64,000 nt of DNA. It comes from Arthrobacter sp. 18067. GTDB taxonomy: Bacteria; Actinomycetota; Actinomycetes; Actinomycetales; Micrococcaceae. Positions within the stretch are counted from its first letter, which is position 1, and every line of letters starts with the position of its first letter. Positions 43,901 to 51,958 of this stretch are shown here, piece by piece. Made by a program: the position numbers and the translations under genes. The notes beneath the pieces were generated by a model. That model saw only the letters and a list, made by a program, of their open reading frames with translations, made no database searches and had not been told where the DNA came from. The stretch spans positions 58,828 through 122,827 of the forward strand of contig NZ_CACSJJ010000021.1 of assembly GCF_902706295.1 (NCBI RefSeq). Direction: 5' to 3'.

Positions 43901-45532
43901 CTAGTCGCCCGTGCCATGGAACTTGTCCCGGACTCCCGACGAGGCAGCTTCTTCGGCATCATGACGTTGGTCGGAAACAAACAGCTGTCCTTGGCGCTCC
44001 CTGTCCATTACTGGTTTGAGGGCGGCATACACAAGGCGGCCACCGGCGTCGAAGCGCAGCAGCCCTCCCCCACGGATGTCCACGAAGTCCCTCCGTGTTT
44101 TCAATCCAAGGCGGACGTACGCTTCCCTTCGGCTCATGCGGACCGTCTGGATGAACGAGGCACCTATCTCGGAAATGATGAAACCGTCCGGGGAGACACG
44201 CTCAGAGGTGCGTACACGCGTGGAACTCAGGGGCGTTCGCCGTTCAAGCCGTGCCGCCTCCAGGAGCCGGGGATTCTCCCAGACAAAGCGTTGCACCTCT
44301 TGAGGGTCGGAGCCGAGGGCAGAAAGCCTGATGGGATAACGGAGTCCCTGGTAGTTGTCCACGCCGCTGATGTTGTTCATTGAAACCCGACGGATTCCGA
44401 TCGCGGAGAACTCAGTTTGGATTGCCTCGCGATACCCGTAGCTATCTTCCGGAACCATGTCCAAGTCAGCGGCTATGATGCCGCGCAGGAGATCCCGCCA
44501 CGAGACGTCGACCGGAGGCATATAGGAGAGTCCGCGAATCACCATCCGCAGGACCCTGATAGCCACGATCGAACCCGATTCGGCCTTTTGTTGGAGGCTT
44601 TGGCTGTCACCGAAGCGCGCGTTCCGCTCCGACCACAATCGTTGGACGGCCCGGAGCACCGCTCCTACCACAACGGCACCGCGCGCATGGGGCTCCGGCA
44701 TTGTCTGCCAGTCTTCCGGCACAGCTCCGACGAAAGGTTCACGCAAGGGTCCGCGGGCAAAGAGGTCGCGTGCGAAGTCGAAGAGGGAACGCATCAGGAG
44801 TGCATCATCCACTACCTGCCCGGCTTCAAAACCACCTCCTGCCGCTTCGAGTTGCCGGTAGACCACCTCACGGGATGAAAACACGGAGAGAATGGCTACG
44901 ATGTCGGCCAAGGCCTCATGCATGGCCAGTTGCTCCATAGTGGCCATCTGGTCGGCCCAGGCCGGCCGGAAGCCGTCCAGAATCGCGTGCGTCACTTCGT
45001 GGGCAACGATGTCCCGATAGAGGGCAGTCGGGACTTTGTAGCCCATTCGGTCCACGGAACCGAAGCGAATGACGTTGGTTCCGCGCTCATAGCCGGTATC
45101 CGTGGCGGTGATCAAGTCCCGCGCCTTGAGAACCACCCGGCCCTCAGGATTCCATGGCATACGCCTGCCGAGCGTGCTTTCGAAAATGTCCAAGGTGCTC
45201 ATCGCCACGCCATAGACGTGCTGGGCCAGGAAACGGGTGTCATCCAAAAGTTCACGTAAGCCCACTGGCGGAGGTTCCGAGACCAGCTGCCAAGGATCTC
45301 CCTGCTGCGTCAGGGTCACCGGGGACACCGTGGTGCCGCGCCATTTCCGGATGTGGATGGCGTAGCGGTGGCCCGTGGGACCACGCCTTAGGCGTTCCAC
45401 CGGAATACGAACCTGGGCTGTCAGCGGGGGCGCCCCCGAGGCACCAATCGGCCCCTCGGCCAGGACGGTCACAGAGACCATCTGCCCGGCCTTGATGTCT
45501 CCCGGGCTCTTCTTTGGAAATGCCACAGTCAT
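43901..45532 (-). CDS. Gluzincin-like zinc metallopeptidase facing the caspase gene
   Basis: Protein of 543 residues with no signal peptide visible. The N-terminal 90 residues are beta-rich; the middle carries the zinc motif VAHEVTHAILDGFR (H178, E179, H182) and a likely third ligand Glu206 in MHEALADIVAIL, 24 residues on, which is the pattern of thermolysin-like (gluzincin) peptidases. The C-terminal 200 residues contain SGVDNYQGLRYPIRLSALG and a beta-rich SDGFIISEIGASF-like segment I cannot assign. The ATG at 45532 is preferred; a TTG at 45556 is possible. It follows mnmA by 87 bases on the same strand. Probably intracellular, which is unusual for this peptidase type. Confidence 0.8.
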   Translation of the reverse strand: MTVAFPKKSPGDIKAGQMVSVTVLAEGPIGASGAPPLTAQVRIPVERLRRGPTGHRYAIHIRKWRGTTVSPVTLTQQGDPWQLVSEPPPVGLRELLDDTRFLAQHVYGVAMSTLDIFESTLGRRMPWNPEGRVVLKARDLITATDTGYERGTNVIRFGSVDRMGYKVPTALYRDIVAHEVTHAILDGFRPAWADQMATMEQLAMHEALADIVAILSVFSSREVVYRQLEAAGGGFEAGQVVDDALLMRSLFDFARDLFARGPLREPFVGAVPEDWQTMPEPHARGAVVVGAVLRAVQRLWSERNARFGDSQSLQQKAESGSIVAIRVLRMVIRGLSYMPPVDVSWRDLLRGIIAADLDMVPEDSYGYREAIQTEFSAIGIRRVSMNNISGVDNYQGLRYPIRLSALGSDPQEVQRFVWENPRLLEAARLERRTPLSSTRVRTSERVSPDGFIISEIGASFIQTVRMSRREAYVRLGLKTRRDFVDIRGGGLLRFDAGGRLVYAALKPVMDRERQGQLFVSDQRHDAEEAASSGVRDKFHGTGD

Positions 45533-45619
45533 CGCCGTCCCGAATGCGGACCCCAAACACCGCAGCGGAAGCGCTGCTTAGCCCAGTATGGAGGCGGCGC
45601 AATCCGCTGGCAATAACTC

Positions 45620-46759
45620 CTAGAGGGCTACGCGCTGAAGGGAGCGGGCGGCGTCGATGGTTGCCTGGCCCAAGACCCGGCTGCCCTGGTAAAGGACCAC
45701 GGTCTGGCCCGGCGCCACACCGCGGAGTGGATCGGTCAGGGTGACAACAAGCTCGGCCCGCTGAACACCCGATTCGTCGTCAACCATTTCAACATGTGCC
45801 ACCGCTGGAACGGGATCGCCGTGGGCCCGAACCTGGGCGTGGCAGTCAAACTCGGCGCCAGTAGCAACCTCGGAGATGGGCAACCCGGCCCACGAAACCT
45901 TGATGCCCCGGATTTCGTCGATGGCCAGCAGTGCTTCCGGCCCCACAACAACTTTGTTTTCCTTGGGACGGATCTCAAGGACGAAGCGTGGCTTGCCGTC
46001 AGCCGCGGGCGTTCCCAGCTTGAGGCCGCGACGCTGTCCCACCGTGAACGCGTTGGCGCCGGGGTGTTCGCCTACCTTGGCCCCGGTCTCGTCAACGATG
46101 TCGCCAGTGGTCATGTCGATCTTTTCGGCGAGCCATCCACGGGTGTCGCCGTCGGAAATGAAGCAGATGTCGTGGCTGTCGGGCTTATTGGCCACGGACA
46201 GGCCCCGCCGCTCCGCCTCGGCGCGCACTTCGGCCTTGGAAGGAGTGTCTGCCAGAGGGAACATGGAGTGCTTAAGCTGCTCATGGGTCAGGACGCCGAG
46301 GACGTAGCTCTGGTCCTTGGCCCAATCTGCGGCCCGGTGGAGTTCGCGGTTGCCGTCGGCGTCTTCGATCACCTTGGCGTAGTGCCCGGTGCATACGGCG
46401 TCGAAGCCCAGTGCAATGGCTTTCTCCAGCAAGGCAGCAAACTTGATGCGCTCGTTGCAGCGCATGCAGGGGTTAGGGGTGCGACCAGCGGCGTATTCGT
46501 CAATGAAGTCCTGGACGACGTCTTCCTTGAAGCGTTCCGAGAAGTCCCACACGTAGTAGGGGATGCCCAGGACGTCGCAGGCACGCCAAGCGTCACGGGA
46601 GTCCTCAATGGTGCAGCAGCCCCGGCTTCCGGTGCGCAGGGTGCCGGGCATGCGCGACAACGCGAGGTGGACTCCGACGACATCGTGTCCGGCCTCTACG
46701 GCGCGGGCGGCGGCCACGGCGGAGTCCACTCCGCCGCTCATTGCTGCAAGTACTCGCAT
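45620..46759 (-). CDS. mnmA: tRNA-specific 2-thiouridylase MnmA
   Basis: Makes 2-thiouridine at the wobble position of tRNAs for Lys, Glu and Gln with sulfur relayed from IscS. At 379 residues it has the PP-loop AAMSGGVDSAVAAARA, the first catalytic cysteine in TPNPCMRCN, CTGHYAKV, and the second cysteine in SHDICFISDGD. The ATG at 46759 gives the expected N-terminus MRVLAAMSGGVDS; the frame continues to 46822 without support. Its sulfur donor gene iscS lies two genes away. Confidence 0.96.
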   Translation of the reverse strand: MRVLAAMSGGVDSAVAAARAVEAGHDVVGVHLALSRMPGTLRTGSRGCCTIEDSRDAWRACDVLGIPYYVWDFSERFKEDVVQDFIDEYAAGRTPNPCMRCNERIKFAALLEKAIALGFDAVCTGHYAKVIEDADGNRELHRAADWAKDQSYVLGVLTHEQLKHSMFPLADTPSKAEVRAEAERRGLSVANKPDSHDICFISDGDTRGWLAEKIDMTTGDIVDETGAKVGEHPGANAFTVGQRRGLKLGTPAADGKPRFVLEIRPKENKVVVGPEALLAIDEIRGIKVSWAGLPISEVATGAEFDCHAQVRAHGDPVPAVAHVEMVDDESGVQRAELVVTLTDPLRGVAPGQTVVLYQGSRVLGQATIDAARSLQRVAL

Positions 46760-46880
46760 GCTGGCTTTCTGTCTTTGGGTTTCTGGCAATCGATTCCGGC
46801 TCAGAACAGCCGGGGTGCCCATCTATTCTAGCTTGCCGTGCAACGCCTGTGCTAAATCCCTTGACCGGTCGGGCCCGCGC

Positions 46881-46910
46881 TTCTAAAGTCAAAACTACTG
46901 GTTTTAGAAT
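46881..46910 (+). promoter_or_regulatory. Operator-like inverted repeats overlapping the FAD reductase promoter
   Basis: TTCTAAA at 46881-46887 and TTTAGAA at 46903-46909 are perfect inverted arms; AAAAC-TACTG-GTTTT is nested inside. TAGAAT at 46905-46910 is a good -10 box nine bases before the ATG, so the transcript is probably leaderless. A related sequence occurs at 50113-50139 upstream of the SufR-like regulator. Confidence 0.6.
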
Positions 46911-46919
46911 CGAGCTGAC

Positions 46920-48155
46920 ATGGCACAGGAAAGAATGGTCATCACCGGCGGAGGGCTCGCCGGTGCCACCGCAGCCAGGACATTGCGATCTGAAGGCTAT
47001 TCGGGACCCATCACACTGATTGGCGCCGAGAACCGGATTCCCTACATCCGCCCGCCGTTGTCCAAGGAATTCCTTTTGGAAAAGGTGGGAGAAGATGCCG
47101 TAGAGGTAATGCCGGCCGGCTGGTACCAGGACAATGATGTCGATGTCCTCCTCGCCGGCGCCGTGAGCGGTATAAACCGTGGAGACCATGAGGTGACGCT
47201 GTCCAATGGCCGGAGCCTCGGATACTCCAAGCTGCTGCTGGCAACCGGCGCACAACCGCGTTCAGTACCGCTCCCCGGCGCAGACCTGGACGGAGTGATG
47301 ACCTTCCGGACCTTTGACGACAGCCTGCGGCTCAGATCCCTCCTCAAGGAGGGCGGCCGCAGCGTGGTCATGATCGGGTCAGGCTGGATCGGAATGGAAC
47401 TGTCAGCGGCCGCGCGCACTTACGGCAACGAGGTCACGCTGCTCGGCCTGGAAGACATTCCCCTGAGCGCGGCAATCGGGCCCAGGCTTGGCAGATACTT
47501 CCAAAAACTCCATATGGAACACGGCGTCAACTTCCAGCTTCCCGCCAGTGCCGCAGGGATCGAGGGCAAGAAGGGCAAGTCAACCGCTGTCCGCACGAAT
47601 ACCGGGGAAACGCTGGCGGCCGACGTCGTCGTCATTGCCGTTGGCGTTCTGCCGAATACAGCACTTGCCGAAGCAGCCGGGCTTGCAGTCCGCAACGGAA
47701 TCCTGGTGGACGCGGGACTCCACACCAGCGCGCCTGAGGTCTTCGCAGCCGGAGACGTGGCAAATGCCTTGCACCCCTTCACCGGGGAACATCACCGCAG
47801 CGAACACTGGGCCAACGCGCTCAACGGCGGGAAGGTGGCCGCAAAGTCCATGCTTGGCCAGGAAGCCGTCTTGGACGTAGTGCCCTACTTCTACACGGAC
47901 CAGTTCGATCTCAGCATGGAGTATTCGGGGTTTCCGTCCCTGACATCCGGCGATGGGCCCGTCATCCGCGGCTCACTGGATGACGGCAGCTTCATAGCCT
48001 TCTGGTTGCGGGAGCAGCAGGTAGTTGCCGGCATGAGCGTCAACCAGCGACGCGTGCAGAAGCCCATCAAAGCGTTGATTTCGAGTCGCGTCCGCGTTGA
48101 TGTCGCTCGACTTACGGATCCCGGGGTGCCGTTGGAGGAACTCGTGCCCGACTAG
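46920..48155 (+). CDS. FAD-dependent NAD(P)H:ferredoxin/rubredoxin reductase-like protein
   Basis: Flavoprotein of 411 residues of the pyridine nucleotide-disulfide type that passes electrons from NAD(P)H to ferredoxin-like carriers. It has the FAD loop VITGGGLAGATAARTLR, PYIRPPLSKEFL (typical of ferredoxin reductases of oxygenase systems), the NAD loop VVMIGSGWIGMELSAAARTYG, and VFAAGDVANALHPFTG. A C-terminal reductase domain follows. The ATG at 46920 has no Shine-Dalgarno but a -10 box close by. It is convergent with iscS; both stops lie in one palindrome. An electron donor for Fe-S cluster proteins is a reasonable guess from context. Confidence 0.9.
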   Translation: MAQERMVITGGGLAGATAARTLRSEGYSGPITLIGAENRIPYIRPPLSKEFLLEKVGEDAVEVMPAGWYQDNDVDVLLAGAVSGINRGDHEVTLSNGRSLGYSKLLLATGAQPRSVPLPGADLDGVMTFRTFDDSLRLRSLLKEGGRSVVMIGSGWIGMELSAAARTYGNEVTLLGLEDIPLSAAIGPRLGRYFQKLHMEHGVNFQLPASAAGIEGKKGKSTAVRTNTGETLAADVVVIAVGVLPNTALAEAAGLAVRNGILVDAGLHTSAPEVFAAGDVANALHPFTGEHHRSEHWANALNGGKVAAKSMLGQEAVLDVVPYFYTDQFDLSMEYSGFPSLTSGDGPVIRGSLDDGSFIAFWLREQQVVAGMSVNQRRVQKPIKALISSRVRVDVARLTDPGVPLEELVPD

Positions 48156-48169
48156 CATCCGGTGCTAGT
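48151..48169. terminator. Palindrome holding the stop codons of two convergent genes
   Basis: ACTAGCA at 48151-48157 and TGCTAGT at 48163-48169 flank TCCGG. The TAG of the FAD reductase and the TAG of iscS lie in opposite arms. The stem is short and has no T-run, so termination is only possible. Confidence 0.45.
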
Positions 48170-49397
48170 TCGGTTCAACCGCACCCTGCCGCGCTACCGT
48201 GGCAGCTGTTTGGATGCTGGATTCGTGACCGGCCATTCCGGCCTGCCGCGCCCGGGAGCAAGCCTCGGGGAGCGCCTTCAGCAGTGCGTCCACATCCGCT
48301 TCCGTGGAGCTATGGCCCAACGTGAAGCGCTGCGCTCCGCGTGCTGTGTCCTCATCAAGGCCCATCGCCAACAAGACGTGCGAGGGCCGCGGGACTCCGG
48401 CCGTGCATGCAGAACCGGTGGATGATTCGACACCCGCGAGATCCAGGAGGAACAACAGCGAATCTCCTTCACATCCCGGAAAGGTGAAGTGGGCATTTCC
48501 CGGCAGACGGCCATCGCCCGGGGCACCACGCAGGACTGCATCCGGAATAGAAGCGCGAACGCCGTCGATGAGATGGTCGCGCAATGCGCTAAGTCGCTCC
48601 CCCTCTTGCGCCAGATTCACGGTTACTGCTTCAGCAGCGGCGGCGAAAGCGGCAATAGCCGGCGTGTCCAGTGTTCCCGAGCGAACGTCGCGTTCCTGAC
48701 CACCGCCATGCTGAACCGGCGTCAACTTCACGGACCGCCCCAGGAAGAGCGCACCGACACCTACCGGACCACCAAGCTTGTGGCCCGACACAGACATCGC
48801 AGCGAGGCCGGACCCACGGAAATCCAGGGGAACAGAGCCAAAAGCCTGGACAGCATCCGAGTGGACCGGGATTCCGTGGGGCTTTGCAAGCTCCACGATC
48901 TCCGCCACCGGCTGGATGGTCCCAACCTCATTGTTGGCCCACATAACGGTCACCAGCGCCACGGATTCGGGGTCCCGCTCAATTTCCCGCTTGACTTCCC
49001 CAAGCTGCACCGTGCCGGCCCCATCGACCGGAAGCCACACAACATCCGCGCCTTCGTGCCGCTCCAGCCACTCCACTGTGTCAAGGACCGCATGATGTTC
49101 GACGGCGGAGCACAGGATCCGCTTCCGGCGGGGGTCCTGGTCGTGGCGGGCCCAGAACAGGCCCTTGACTGCCAGGTTGTCTGCCTCTGTCCCACCCGAG
49201 GTGAAGATAACTTCCGAAGGGTGCGCCCCGGCTGCTGCGGCCAACGTTTCGCGGGCATCCTCAACCGCGCGCCGGGCGCGGCGACCCGCACCGTGCAGCG
49301 AGGACGGGTTGCCGGTTCGCGTCAACTCGCGGGTCATAACGGCGAGCGCCTCGGCCGACAGGGGCGTGGTGGCAGCGTGGTCAAGGTATACAGGCAC
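48165..49397 (-). CDS. iscS: Cysteine desulfurase IscS/NifS
   Basis: PLP enzyme of 410 residues that releases persulfide sulfur from cysteine for Fe-S clusters and tRNA thiolation. It has YLDHAATTPLSAEAL at the N-terminus, SGHKLGGPVGVGAL with the PLP lysine, and the catalytic cysteine in TGSACTAG. The GTG at 49397 has TAGAAT six bases upstream (49409-49404), which suggests an own leaderless promoter besides read-through from the regulator gene that ends 22 bases earlier. The C-terminal 25 residues (MAGHESSIQTAATVARQG...) are an extension. Confidence 0.95.
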   Translation of the reverse strand: MPVYLDHAATTPLSAEALAVMTRELTRTGNPSSLHGAGRRARRAVEDARETLAAAAGAHPSEVIFTSGGTEADNLAVKGLFWARHDQDPRRKRILCSAVEHHAVLDTVEWLERHEGADVVWLPVDGAGTVQLGEVKREIERDPESVALVTVMWANNEVGTIQPVAEIVELAKPHGIPVHSDAVQAFGSVPLDFRGSGLAAMSVSGHKLGGPVGVGALFLGRSVKLTPVQHGGGQERDVRSGTLDTPAIAAFAAAAEAVTVNLAQEGERLSALRDHLIDGVRASIPDAVLRGAPGDGRLPGNAHFTFPGCEGDSLLFLLDLAGVESSTGSACTAGVPRPSHVLLAMGLDEDTARGAQRFTLGHSSTEADVDALLKALPEACSRARQAGMAGHESSIQTAATVARQGAVEPN

Positions 49398-49419
49398 CTT
49401 GCCATTCTACCGACGGGGC

Positions 49420-50097
49420 TTAGGACCCGTTCGTTTCGGCCGCGATACGGGCGCAACAGTGGCCTGCACCAGGGTCCTGCAACACCACGCCGGTATCGCG
49501 ACCAGAGGCCGCTGCCACTCCGGAGAGAAATGCTCCGTTCATTGAGCAAACCACCGCTTGATGATCCTGCGACAACCGGTGGAAGGGGCAGTTGAGCAGG
49601 CGGTATCCGCCTGTTGCATCTTGTGCCGGCTCGTATCCAAGGTCGGTCAGGACTCCCAGGAAGTCACCGGGACGTCCTGCTTTGCGCCCCTTCGCGTCCG
49701 CCACGGCCAACAGCACCTCCGTTACCGGCAAACCTTGTGCCGATGAACGCGCAATGGCCGTCGCCAGGAGGTCGCCAGCGAGATCGTACTGGCGTGCCGG
49801 GACTGATGCGCCCACCTCTTGGAGCACCGGGGTGTAGAGCTTGGCGGGGCGCCCGGAACCGGGCCCCGTCTTATCCGGCGTCTTCCTGAACTCCGGCCGC
49901 AACAGGCCGTCACGCACCAGCCTGTCCAAGTGGAAGGACGCCGTACTGCGCGGAATTGCCATGGCCCGCGCAGCTTCGTCGCGCCCCACAGAGTGGCCTG
50001 CGCTCCTGACATATGTGTACAACGCCCTGCGGCAGGCATCGTTCAGGGAGGAGATAGCCGAAAGCCGTTGGAGCCATGTGAGGCCTGACACGCTCAT
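49420..50097 (-). CDS. SufR-like Fe-S regulator (ArsR/DeoR-type HTH with C-terminal cysteines)
   Basis: Transcription factor of 225 residues. An N-terminal winged helix (LYTYVRSAGHSVGRDEAARAMAIPRSTASFHLDRLVRDGLL) is followed by a G/R-rich hinge GRPAKLYTP and a helical domain. The C-terminus carries NCPFH (C170, H173), VCSMN (C184) and GHCCARI (C214, C215), the arrangement of SufR-type proteins that bind a [4Fe-4S] cluster. It lies immediately upstream of iscS, so repression of Fe-S supply genes is likely. TAGAGT at 50115-50110 is a -10 candidate in the operator-like region. Confidence 0.85.
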   Translation of the reverse strand: MSVSGLTWLQRLSAISSLNDACRRALYTYVRSAGHSVGRDEAARAMAIPRSTASFHLDRLVRDGLLRPEFRKTPDKTGPGSGRPAKLYTPVLQEVGASVPARQYDLAGDLLATAIARSSAQGLPVTEVLLAVADAKGRKAGRPGDFLGVLTDLGYEPAQDATGGYRLLNCPFHRLSQDHQAVVCSMNGAFLSGVAAASGRDTGVVLQDPGAGHCCARIAAETNGS

Positions 50098-50109
50098 GGA
50101 GCAAGGGTA

Positions 50110-50139
50110 ACTCTAAAAACAAGACTCGTTGCTTTATAG
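50110..50139 (-). promoter_or_regulatory. Operator-like sequence upstream of the SufR-like regulator gene
   Basis: On the plus strand CTAAA at 50113-50117 and further blocks CAA, ACT and TTT match the FAD reductase operator region at 46883-46905 in 16 of 23 aligned positions without gaps. The element overlaps the -10 candidate TAGAGT of the regulator gene, fitting autoregulation. Confidence 0.5.
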
Positions 50140-50170
50140 CCTGAACCGCACATTGCGCGTCATGCCAGGG

Positions 50171-50848
50171 TTATCCCGGCGGCACCACCACGAGCCGGGC
50201 CACCGCTTCCGCACGTGCCGTGGACAAGGCACCATCATCCGGGCAAGCCAGCGACACATACACAGAGGAAGCCGGGACGCTGAACAAACGGGCCATCACA
50301 ACAGCGGCATTGCCGCCTGACGCAGCCGACGACTCCAACGCGAGGAATTCGACACTGTGAGCCGGTTTATCCGAGTCTTGTCCCCACCGCAGCGTCACCG
50401 GCTTCAGGTTGTCCAGCGCAATGCCAGGGTCAAGATAGTGGAAGAGTTCTTTTGTTGACGCTGTATCGTCTCCCTGCGCGACCAACGGCCCCTGATTGAC
50501 GCTGACGCGGGCAGCCAGCGTGCAGCCGTCATTCTTCCGGTACCGGACTTCGCCCTGGAGGCCGGAATGCACAACAACCCAGCCCGGAACTTCCTCCAAC
50601 CGGGTGGAGACCGTCACCGGATCTCCTGGGGCCAATGTGTTCCCTGCGGTAAAGGGCAAATCCTTCGCCGCTACGGCCGCAGCGTCGTGCCCGGGCGTGA
50701 TGGTGGGTGTCGCCAGGATCGATTCCGAGGGCGACGGCTTCGGTGCTGCTGGATCCGGAATGTTGACGGTGCAGGCAGCCAGCGCGACACCAACGGTTCC
50801 CAAGGCAGCGATCCCAGCCAACCGTCGTCGAACGTTACGCGCCACCAT
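50171..50848 (-). CDS. Lipoprotein of unknown function
   Basis: Secreted lipoprotein of 225 residues with a signal peptide and lipobox LAAC (Cys about 26), a Pro/Ser-rich linker (NIPDPAAPKPSPSESI), and a mature domain with two cysteines (NDGCTLAAR and LACPDDG) that could form a disulfide. I do not recognise the family. It lies 60 bases after the diacylglycerol kinase-like gene on the same strand. Confidence 0.8.
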   Translation of the reverse strand: MVARNVRRRLAGIAALGTVGVALAACTVNIPDPAAPKPSPSESILATPTITPGHDAAAVAAKDLPFTAGNTLAPGDPVTVSTRLEEVPGWVVVHSGLQGEVRYRKNDGCTLAARVSVNQGPLVAQGDDTASTKELFHYLDPGIALDNLKPVTLRWGQDSDKPAHSVEFLALESSAASGGNAAVVMARLFSVPASSVYVSLACPDDGALSTARAEAVARLVVVPPG

Positions 50849-50908
50849 CGCTCCTTTGTCACCATGCCTAAGCCATCTTCCGCGATCGAGTCTATCCGCC
50901 GGGTTTGC

Positions 50909-51838
50909 CTAGGCGAGCACGCGCAAACCGCCCGGAACAATGTCGACGTCCACAGGCAAAGGGGCGACACGCTCGCCATCGGCGTACGCCACCACGGCGT
51001 CGGCTTCAAGCCTTACCTTCCGTACACGCTTGATCTCCACGGCAGGATGGCCCGTGTGCTTGCCGGCGAATACCTTCGGGAAGACCGCAAGGAAGCCGAG
51101 CCGGGACAGGGGTTTGACCACAAACAGGTCCAGCATGCCGTCCTCGGGCGAGGCGTCAGGGGTAATCCGCATACCGCCGCCAATGAACTGCCCGTTTGCC
51201 ACCGAAATGAGCAGCGCAGGCTGGGTCCAGGTCACGTCGTCGGCAGTGACCTTGTATTCGATCCGCCGGAATGAGCCCAGTTCCCGGAGCATGGCAATGT
51301 TGTAGCGGCTTTTTCCACGTGGCCAGCGCCAGGAGTTGGCCCTCTCATTGACCGCAGCATCAAACCCGGCCGAGAGAACGCCGGCAAAGTAGGTTGCCCG
51401 CCCATTCGCTGTCACGCGTCCGACGTCGATTTTCCGGCCGCCTGATGGCATCGCGGCCAGGATCCTCCGGCAGGCGGCCGCGGTGTCATGAAGGGGTAAA
51501 TCCAACAGCCGGGCAACATCGTTTCCCGTTCCGCTGGGAACGATGCCAAGGGCAATGTCGGTTCCTGCGAGCGCGTTGACCCCCAGGTGGACCATGCCGT
51601 CACCGCCCACCACCACCAGGGCGTCCACCCTGGTGCCAGCCAGGGTCTGGTCAACAAGCCGCCTCAGGTCGTCGTAACTGTCAGCCTTGAGTACGACGAC
51701 GTCCCCTCCGGCGGCGCGGAACCGGGCTGCGGCGTGGTCCCCGGCGTTGCGGGTCCGGCCAAAGGAGGCCGCAGGGTTTATCGCCAGTGCGATCGTCCCC
51801 GGCGCGCTGGACGGGATTTCAGTTGCCGGTGGAGTCAC
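50909..51838 (-). CDS. Diacylglycerol/lipid kinase family protein
   Basis: Lipid kinase of 309 residues of the DAGK catalytic (DgkB/YegS/BmrU) family. It shows IALAINPAASFGRTR, the glycine-rich VVVGGDGMVHLGVNALAGTDIALGIVPSGTGNDVARLLDLPL, and C-terminal SPEDGMLDLFVVKPL and ADGERVAPLPVDVDI. Phosphorylates diacylglycerol or a related lipid. The GTG at 51838 is chosen from alignment; CATAAT lies seven bases upstream, so the mRNA is probably leaderless. The open frame upstream to 52900 is antisense to the J-domain gene and not real. Confidence 0.93.
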   Translation of the reverse strand: MTPPATEIPSSAPGTIALAINPAASFGRTRNAGDHAAARFRAAGGDVVVLKADSYDDLRRLVDQTLAGTRVDALVVVGGDGMVHLGVNALAGTDIALGIVPSGTGNDVARLLDLPLHDTAAACRRILAAMPSGGRKIDVGRVTANGRATYFAGVLSAGFDAAVNERANSWRWPRGKSRYNIAMLRELGSFRRIEYKVTADDVTWTQPALLISVANGQFIGGGMRITPDASPEDGMLDLFVVKPLSRLGFLAVFPKVFAGKHTGHPAVEIKRVRKVRLEADAVVAYADGERVAPLPVDVDIVPGGLRVLA

Positions 51839-51958
51839 AGGCTGAATTATGCCAGCCGGGAACCACCAACCCCGATGCCGACGTTCACATAGTGGCTGGA
51901 TAAACTGCCAGTACCGCGTCTCCTCGGAGCGCACCGATATTAAGAGAAGGGCCCGTGC

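Noticed and set aside
45794..46831. Plus-strand frame of 345 codons
   Set aside because: Antisense to mnmA.
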